This document shows positions 23,212 through 27,967 of a DNA stretch of 27,967 nucleotides, piece after piece. Source of the DNA: CAYNUJ01 sp964573255 (GTDB lineage: Bacteria > Bacteroidota > Ignavibacteria > Ignavibacteriales > Melioribacteraceae); the NCBI GenBank assembly GCA_964573255.1, contig CAZNJB010000040.1, positions 1 through 27,967 on the forward strand, in the 5' to 3' direction. Made by a program: the position numbers and the translations under genes. Under the pieces are notes generated by a model. It made no database searches. It saw nothing but the letters and a program-made list of their open reading frames with translations, and was not told the origin of the DNA. The first letter of the stretch is position 1. Every line of letters starts with the position of its first letter.

Positions 23212-24786
23212 TTGTTTGTTTCATTCGATAGAGATGCATTTACCGAAGAGTATTTTCAAAAGCATATTTTTCCGCAGCAATTTTTGATTGATGTAGAAAA
23301 TTACACTATGGATATTTCTATAGATTTGAATTCATCGATAATTCATAATGTTGAAGTAATCAGGCTCAATGTATTGGAAGAATTGGATACTTTGGTTCTA
23401 AATTTTTATGATAATATGAAAATAAGTCGATTGAATGTTAATGGAAATGAGGAACCGTTTAAGCGGGAAGAAAATCATTTATTCATCTTTTCTCATTTTC
23501 CTGAAGGAAAGCAGATTATAACTATTGAATATTCCGGAAAGCCGGAAAACTTAGGATTAGGCAGTTTTTCAATTAAAAAATGGAAGGATGAAAATATTTT
23601 TTATATAATTAACGAGCCGGTTTACGCTCCAACATGGTTTGTATGCAACGATACTCCTTCCGATAAAGCCATGTTTTCCGTCAGTATTGAAAACATTGAA
23701 AAGTATCTTTCTATTTCTGCCGGTAATCTTGATTCTATAATTACTTACGATAGTACGAAAAAATATTTTTGGAGTACCAATTACTCCATTCCAACTTATC
23801 TGTTATCAATTTATTCCGGTCCTTATAATGTGTATAATGATACTGTAAAATTGAAAACAGGGAATATGGAATTAGCTGTTTATACTTATAATCAAAATGA
23901 AAATAGTATCAAAACGGCATTAAGAACTGTGAAAAATTCTCTCAAGGTTTTCGAAGAACTCTTTGGCGATTATCCGTTTGGAAAAGACAAGTTAGCGATT
24001 GTAGAAATCCCTTGGAGTTATGGCGGTATTGAGAATTATTCAGCAATCGGTATCGGAAGCAATTTTTTCTCGGCACAAGGTTTCTTCAATAATTTATTTG
24101 TTCACGAAATATCACATAATTGGTGGGGGAATTCTGCCACACTTAAGAGCTGGAAGGATATATGGCTAAACGAAGGTTTTGCTACTTACAGCGAAGCGCT
24201 CTACTTCGAGCATCTTTACGGACACGATGCGCTTATCTCAACTATTAGCAATATGAAATTTAACGATTACGAAAATTCCATTTCAAATCCACGCAAAGAT
24301 GCATTAACAAAATTAACTTATTTTAATGCTGCCTGGGTTCTTCATCAACTACGGAGAGAAGTGGGTGATCAGGTTTTCTTTGATATAATTAGGAAGTATT
24401 ATAACAGAAATAAATACGGCATTATTTCTACTTCGGATTTTGTAAAATTATGTGAGGAAATATCTCAGAAGGATTTAAAAGAATTTTTTGATCAATGGCT
24501 TTATCGTTATTCGCAATTCCCGGCTTATTCAATTAACATAGAACGGAAAGGGAAACATAAAGTGAATTTTTTTTACAAGAGGGAAGAGAAGATAGATTTT
24601 ACTCACAAACTGGATGTGTCTTTTTATTCGAAGAATGCCGTTTTACAGAAAGATACGACGATTGAAATTCGGGAAAGTGATGAAGAATTTTTGATACGGC
24701 TGGATTTCCCATTAGATTCGGTTGCTGTTGATCCGGATTATTGGCTGCCCAAGCGACCGGAAATAAAAATTGAGGGAACATTTTAA
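23212..24786 (+). CDS. M1-family metallopeptidase (aminopeptidase)
   Basis: Zinc aminopeptidase-like protein of family M1. The zinc motif is complete: HEISH (residues 298-302 from the TTG) and, 18 residues further, the third ligand Glu321 in NEGFA. The exopeptidase motif GAMEN appears as GGIEN (SYGGIENYSAIG). A conserved LTYFNAAWVLHQLRREVG carries the likely catalytic tyrosine. An N-terminal beta domain (FLIDVENYTMDISIDLNSSIIHNVEVIRL) precedes the protease. The C-terminal all-helical domain of large M1 enzymes is missing; a short beta domain ends the protein. The coordinates begin at the first standard start codon, but coding evidently extends upstream to about 23095 and adds a membrane anchor, giving about 563 residues. 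It therefore acts outside the cytoplasm. It is followed 17 bases later by the LpxH-like gene. Confidence 0.9.
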   Translation: MFVSFDRDAFTEEYFQKHIFPQQFLIDVENYTMDISIDLNSSIIHNVEVIRLNVLEELDTLVLNFYDNMKISRLNVNGNEEPFKREENHLFIFSHFPEGKQIITIEYSGKPENLGLGSFSIKKWKDENIFYIINEPVYAPTWFVCNDTPSDKAMFSVSIENIEKYLSISAGNLDSIITYDSTKKYFWSTNYSIPTYLLSIYSGPYNVYNDTVKLKTGNMELAVYTYNQNENSIKTALRTVKNSLKVFEELFGDYPFGKDKLAIVEIPWSYGGIENYSAIGIGSNFFSAQGFFNNLFVHEISHNWWGNSATLKSWKDIWLNEGFATYSEALYFEHLYGHDALISTISNMKFNDYENSISNPRKDALTKLTYFNAAWVLHQLRREVGDQVFFDIIRKYYNRNKYGIISTSDFVKLCEEISQKDLKEFFDQWLYRYSQFPAYSINIERKGKHKVNFFYKREEKIDFTHKLDVSFYSKNAVLQKDTTIEIRESDEEFLIRLDFPLDSVAVDPDYWLPKRPEIKIEGTF

Positions 24787-24803
24787 TTGAATAAATTGTA
24801 ATT

Positions 24804-25559
24804 TTGCAGTTGAATAATTTCGAGTTTCATTTGGCGAAAACAGTTTATTTTGTATCCGATCTTCATTTAGGATTAGAATCCAAAGAACGTGAGATTTACA
24901 AAGAAAATTTATTTGTGAATTTTCTCAATGAATTAAATTCACAAAGCGGAAGTCTCTATATTGTTGGGGACTTGTTCGACTATTGGTTCGAATATCGGAA
25001 AGTAATTCAAAAAGGTTTTTTCAGAACCTTTACAGCAATGAAGCAATTAACCGATAACGGTTGGGATATTCATTACATCATTGGGAATCACGATTTTATG
25101 CATCGTGATTTTTTTGAATCGGAGCTAGGAGTTCGGCTTTATGAAAATCCCGTTTTAACCGAATTAAACGGGAAACGATTTTATATCGGACACGGCGACG
25201 GATTAATTAAAAACGATCTGGGATACAAAATATTGAAGAAAATTTTGAGGAATAAATTTTTGCAATGGATTTTTTCATTTGTTCATCCCGATCTCGGAAT
25301 TTGGATTGCTAGTTCTTCATCCAAAACGAGTAGAAATTACACCGAATCAAAAAATTACGGCGAGAGCGATTCTCTATTTGAGGTAGCTAAACAGAAAATT
25401 GAGAATGGCGTCGATTACGTGCTTTTCGGGCATTCCCACAGAAGAAGGTTCGAAAAATTTAAAAACGGTTTTTATGTTAATTTAGGTTCATGGTTGGACA
25501 AACCTTGTTACGGTAAATTTGACGGGAATAATTTTGAGATTATTGATTTGGAAAAATAA
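24804..25559 (+). CDS. UDP-2,3-diacylglucosamine diphosphatase-like phosphoesterase (LpxH family)
   Basis: Calcineurin-like metallophosphoesterase; the LpxH/LpxH2 group cleaves UDP-2,3-diacylglucosamine to lipid X in lipid A synthesis at the inner-membrane cytoplasmic face. All metal motifs are in order: SDLHLG (D-x-H), GDLFDYWFEY, GNHDF, a GHGDG histidine segment and the final GHSHRR. FDYWFEY and the insert between GNHDF and GHGDG resemble LpxH more than generic phosphoesterases. At 251 residues it is close to LpxH length. The start is TTG at 24804, since there is no ATG, no clear Shine-Dalgarno, and an upstream stop at 24792; a second TTG six bases on is equally possible. Its stop overlaps the next ATG (TAATG). 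Substrate is inferred from motif only. Confidence 0.85.
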   Translation: MQLNNFEFHLAKTVYFVSDLHLGLESKEREIYKENLFVNFLNELNSQSGSLYIVGDLFDYWFEYRKVIQKGFFRTFTAMKQLTDNGWDIHYIIGNHDFMHRDFFESELGVRLYENPVLTELNGKRFYIGHGDGLIKNDLGYKILKKILRNKFLQWIFSFVHPDLGIWIASSSSKTSRNYTESKNYGESDSLFEVAKQKIENGVDYVLFGHSHRRRFEKFKNGFYVNLGSWLDKPCYGKFDGNNFEIIDLEK

Positions 25560-27850
25560 TGGCTAAAAAGAATAAGAGAAAGAAAAGAAATAGATTTTTA
25601 GTGCGGCTGATTTTAATTATCATTCTTATTTCTTCCGGGACAGGCGGTTATTTTTTCTTTGATTATGTTACCAGCGGACTGCCATCCTTCGAAGAACTGG
25701 AAAATCCGAAACCACAACTTGCGAGTAAGGTTTACAGTTCCGACGGTGAGCTGATTGGCAGATTTTTCCGTCAGAACAGGATATATACGCCAATTGATAG
25801 TATCCCTAAACATCTAATAAATGCATTAGTAGCAACAGAAGATAGAAACTTTTACAATCATTGGGGCGTTGACTTGCAGCGTTTCATCAAAGCAATGATA
25901 AAAAATATACTCTTATTCAAGAAAGAAGGCGCAAGTACGATTACCCAGCAGTTGGCGAAGAATTTATTTGAATTAAAATATAGAAAAGAAACACTTTTCG
26001 ATACCGGAGTTCGTAAAATCAGGGAATGGATTACATCCGTTGAATTGGAAAAATCTTATACCAAACGTGAAATTTTGGAGATGTATTTGAACATTTCCTA
26101 TTTTGGCCGAGGGGCGCATGGCGTTGGTGTTGCTGCACAAACTTATTTTGGCAAGAATATATCTCAATTATCAATTCCCGAATGTGCAGTTCTCGTTGCT
26201 CTTCTGAAGTCTCCTTTAAGATACGATCCATTCAGAAATTATAACTATTCTTTGCAACGGCGAAATCTTGTAATGTACAATATGTATGATGTTGGTATGA
26301 TTAGTCGCGAAGAATACGATAAATTGAAAGCCGAACCAATTGAGGTAAGGAGAGCCGATGTAGCCGAAGGATCTCAATCCACAATTGCTCCTCATTTTGT
26401 TGAATATGTCCGTCGTCAGTTGAGTAAACTGTCGGAGAAATATAATTTTGATATTTATGAAGATGGTTTAACCATTAAAACTACTCTCGATACCCGAATG
26501 CAAAAAATTGCTAATCGCGTTGTAAAAGAGCATCTTGATGAGTTTCAAAAAACGTTCGATAAAAATTGGAATTGGAGTGAAAATAAAGAACTTCTGGAAG
26601 ATTTGCTGGACAAAGCAATAAAAAGAACAATTAAATATAGAAGAGCAAAGAGTGCAAAAGAAAAAGAAAAAATTTATAATTCACTGAAAAGTAAAAAATC
26701 TTTTATTGATTCCGTTAAAAGGGAAGCTCAGAAAATTGAAGTTGGATTTATAGTCCTTGATGTAAAGAGCGGTGAAATTAGAACGATGGTTGGCGGCAGA
26801 GATTCTAAGGAAAAGCACGGATTAAATCGCACAACTCAGATTAGACGTCAGCCGGGTTCTGCTTTTAAACCTATAATCTATACAGTAGCTATTGACAATG
26901 GACTTTATCCGGCATATCCAATTTTGAATCAACCATTTGATTACAATGGTTGGTCACCTAAAAACTTTGACGAATCCACCGGCGGATTTACTCCTCTGCG
27001 CGAAGCTCTGAAGCATTCAATCAACTTAGTCAGTGCGAGATTAATAATTGAGGATTACGTTCAGCTATGGAAGGTGGGACTGATAGCCAAAAAATTAGGC
27101 ATAAAAAGTAAACTTGACTTAGTACCATCTATTGCCCTGGGTACTTCCGGTGTATCGCCGATGGAACTTACATCCGTATATGCTACATTTGGCAATAAAG
27201 GGATTTACAACGAGCCGATGGCTGTGGTTCAAATTGAAGATAAGGATGGGATTATAATTGATAATTTTTTCCCGAAAACTCGTGAAGCAATTACAGCGGA
27301 AGATGCTTACATAATTACTAATATGTTAGAAACAGTAGTAAATGAAGGTACTGCTATCAGAACCAGGGTTATTCACAATTTCCGAAGACCTGCAGCCGGT
27401 AAGACCGGTACTACACAAGATTATTCAGATGCATGGTTTGTAGGCTATACTCCTCAATTAGCCGGAGGTGTTTGGGTAGGTTTCGACGATAACCGAATTA
27501 AATTCACCGGAAGTTACGGACAGGGAGCTAAGGCTGCAAATCCGATTTGGTCTAACTTTATGAGGGAAACATATGATTCACTCGATTTACCGATGGAATA
27601 TTTTGAGCCTCCTACAAGCGGTAACGTGGTTAAAGTTAGATTCTGTGCAGAATCCATTTTTGAGTTAGGTACTCCAAGATTATATTCCGAAGACTGTTCT
27701 TCGGGAGAATATAGAGATATTATAAATATAAAAGATTTGCCTCCTTTGTTTAATTCGGAAAGGGATACTACTATAAAAATTAATCCAAAATATTTGATTC
27801 CGGATTCAACTTCACACGAGGCATTAGAAATTCTGAATGATTCTCTTTAA
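25559..27850 (+). CDS. Class A penicillin-binding protein (PBP1A type)
   Basis: Bifunctional peptidoglycan glycosyltransferase/transpeptidase, anchored in the inner membrane with both domains in the periplasm. A basic N terminus and one transmembrane helix (about 13-34) come first. The GT51 domain follows with catalytic Glu94 in VATEDRNFYNHWGVD, then GASTITQQLAKNLF and the REWITSVELEKSYTKREILEMYLN motif. The transpeptidase has its three motifs: SxxK at Ser434-Lys437 (QPGSAFKP), SxN at 487-489 (HSINL) and KTGTT from Lys615. A charged coiled insert (about 330-390, KSAKEKEKIYNS) separates the two domains. The 763-residue length is usual. The ATG overlaps the upstream stop by one base, so it is translationally coupled to the LpxH-like gene. 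No terminator is apparent before the tRNA. Confidence 0.96.
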   Translation: MAKKNKRKKRNRFLVRLILIIILISSGTGGYFFFDYVTSGLPSFEELENPKPQLASKVYSSDGELIGRFFRQNRIYTPIDSIPKHLINALVATEDRNFYNHWGVDLQRFIKAMIKNILLFKKEGASTITQQLAKNLFELKYRKETLFDTGVRKIREWITSVELEKSYTKREILEMYLNISYFGRGAHGVGVAAQTYFGKNISQLSIPECAVLVALLKSPLRYDPFRNYNYSLQRRNLVMYNMYDVGMISREEYDKLKAEPIEVRRADVAEGSQSTIAPHFVEYVRRQLSKLSEKYNFDIYEDGLTIKTTLDTRMQKIANRVVKEHLDEFQKTFDKNWNWSENKELLEDLLDKAIKRTIKYRRAKSAKEKEKIYNSLKSKKSFIDSVKREAQKIEVGFIVLDVKSGEIRTMVGGRDSKEKHGLNRTTQIRRQPGSAFKPIIYTVAIDNGLYPAYPILNQPFDYNGWSPKNFDESTGGFTPLREALKHSINLVSARLIIEDYVQLWKVGLIAKKLGIKSKLDLVPSIALGTSGVSPMELTSVYATFGNKGIYNEPMAVVQIEDKDGIIIDNFFPKTREAITAEDAYIITNMLETVVNEGTAIRTRVIHNFRRPAAGKTGTTQDYSDAWFVGYTPQLAGGVWVGFDDNRIKFTGSYGQGAKAANPIWSNFMRETYDSLDLPMEYFEPPTSGNVVKVRFCAESIFELGTPRLYSEDCSSGEYRDIINIKDLPPLFNSERDTTIKINPKYLIPDSTSHEALEILNDSL

Positions 27851-27906
27851 AATCATTATAAATGTTTCTATTTTTACAGTTGTTTTTTATATTTTAATTA
27901 TTCAGC

Positions 27907-27967
27907 GCCCGGATGGCGGAATTGGTAGACGCGCTAGGTTCAGGGTCTAGTGGGAGTTCTCCCGTGC
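27907..27967 (+). tRNA. tRNA-Leu (CAG anticodon), truncated by window end
   Basis: The acceptor 5' strand GCCCGGA is followed by TG and a D-arm containing GGAATTGGTAGACGC, typical of tRNA-Leu. The anticodon stem-loop is CTAGG TTCAGGG TCTAG with anticodon CAG at 27941-27943. A class II long variable arm then starts (GGGAGTTCTCCC). The T-arm, acceptor 3' strand and CCA are beyond the window. The first 61 bases resemble E. coli leucine tRNA closely in the D-arm and anticodon region. Confidence 0.95.

Noticed and set aside
27851..27906. Promoter for the tRNA-Leu gene
   Set aside because: TTTACA is present but no acceptable -10 box lies at the right spacing; the tRNA could also be read from the gene upstream.

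Overview
The window is an AT-rich bacterial chromosome segment with ordinary housekeeping content, no phage or complete insertion sequence, and good codon-level agreement between neighbours. The protein types point to the Bacteroidota/Chlorobiota/Ignavibacteriota group, most likely an Ignavibacteria-type organism. The pointers are a long B12-dependent ribonucleotide reductase, a Bacteroidetes-like TraR/DksA protein, an LpxH-type lipid A enzyme (so an outer membrane), and a full-length DivIVA. The placement is inference from protein character, not from a marker gene.

Layout. 93-1076 is a short phosphate acetyltransferase (+). It converges on a minus-strand pair, malQ then a TerB-like gene (3228-1223), and a 124-bp inverted-repeat element lies between them. 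A 668-bp gene-free stretch holds several palindromes and the upstream region of nrdJ (3897-7469), which ends in a clear intrinsic terminator. From 7610 to 15658 there is one dense plus-strand operon: yggS, divIVA, purine nucleoside phosphorylase, an unknown four-helix membrane/coiled-coil protein, ileS, a TraR/DksA protein, lspA and rluD. Four of its junctions overlap or nearly touch. From 16586 back to 15860 is a minus-strand crcB and DUF190 pair. Divergent from it is an exported DUF4097 protein built of TSGGD repeats (16687-17592), followed by a 7-bp tandem repeat and an NhaC-type antiporter (17848-19725). The antiporter overlaps uvrC tail to tail. uvrC and glgC are on the minus strand (22993-19697). 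The window ends with an M1 metallopeptidase, an LpxH-like hydrolase, a class A penicillin-binding protein (+), and the 5' part of a tRNA-Leu(CAG).

How the genes work together. glgC and malQ both belong to glycogen/alpha-glucan metabolism but sit about 18 kb apart. The yggS-divIVA-ileS-DksA-like-lspA-rluD order matches the Bacillus subtilis ylmE-(sepF-ylmG-ylmH)-divIVA-ileS-ylyA-lspA-ylyB order. Here sepF/ylmG/ylmH are missing, and pnp plus an unknown membrane protein sit between divIVA and ileS. LspA, LpxH and the penicillin-binding protein are all envelope functions.

The points most worth a second look are these: the IleRS signature reads GIHH instead of HIGH; the unknown membrane protein's tail resembles DivIVA's tail; the M1 peptidase's membrane anchor is encoded upstream of any standard start codon; and the DUF4097 repeats are conserved in protein but varied in codons. 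I saw no CRISPR array, toxin-antitoxin pair, integrase or defence system.
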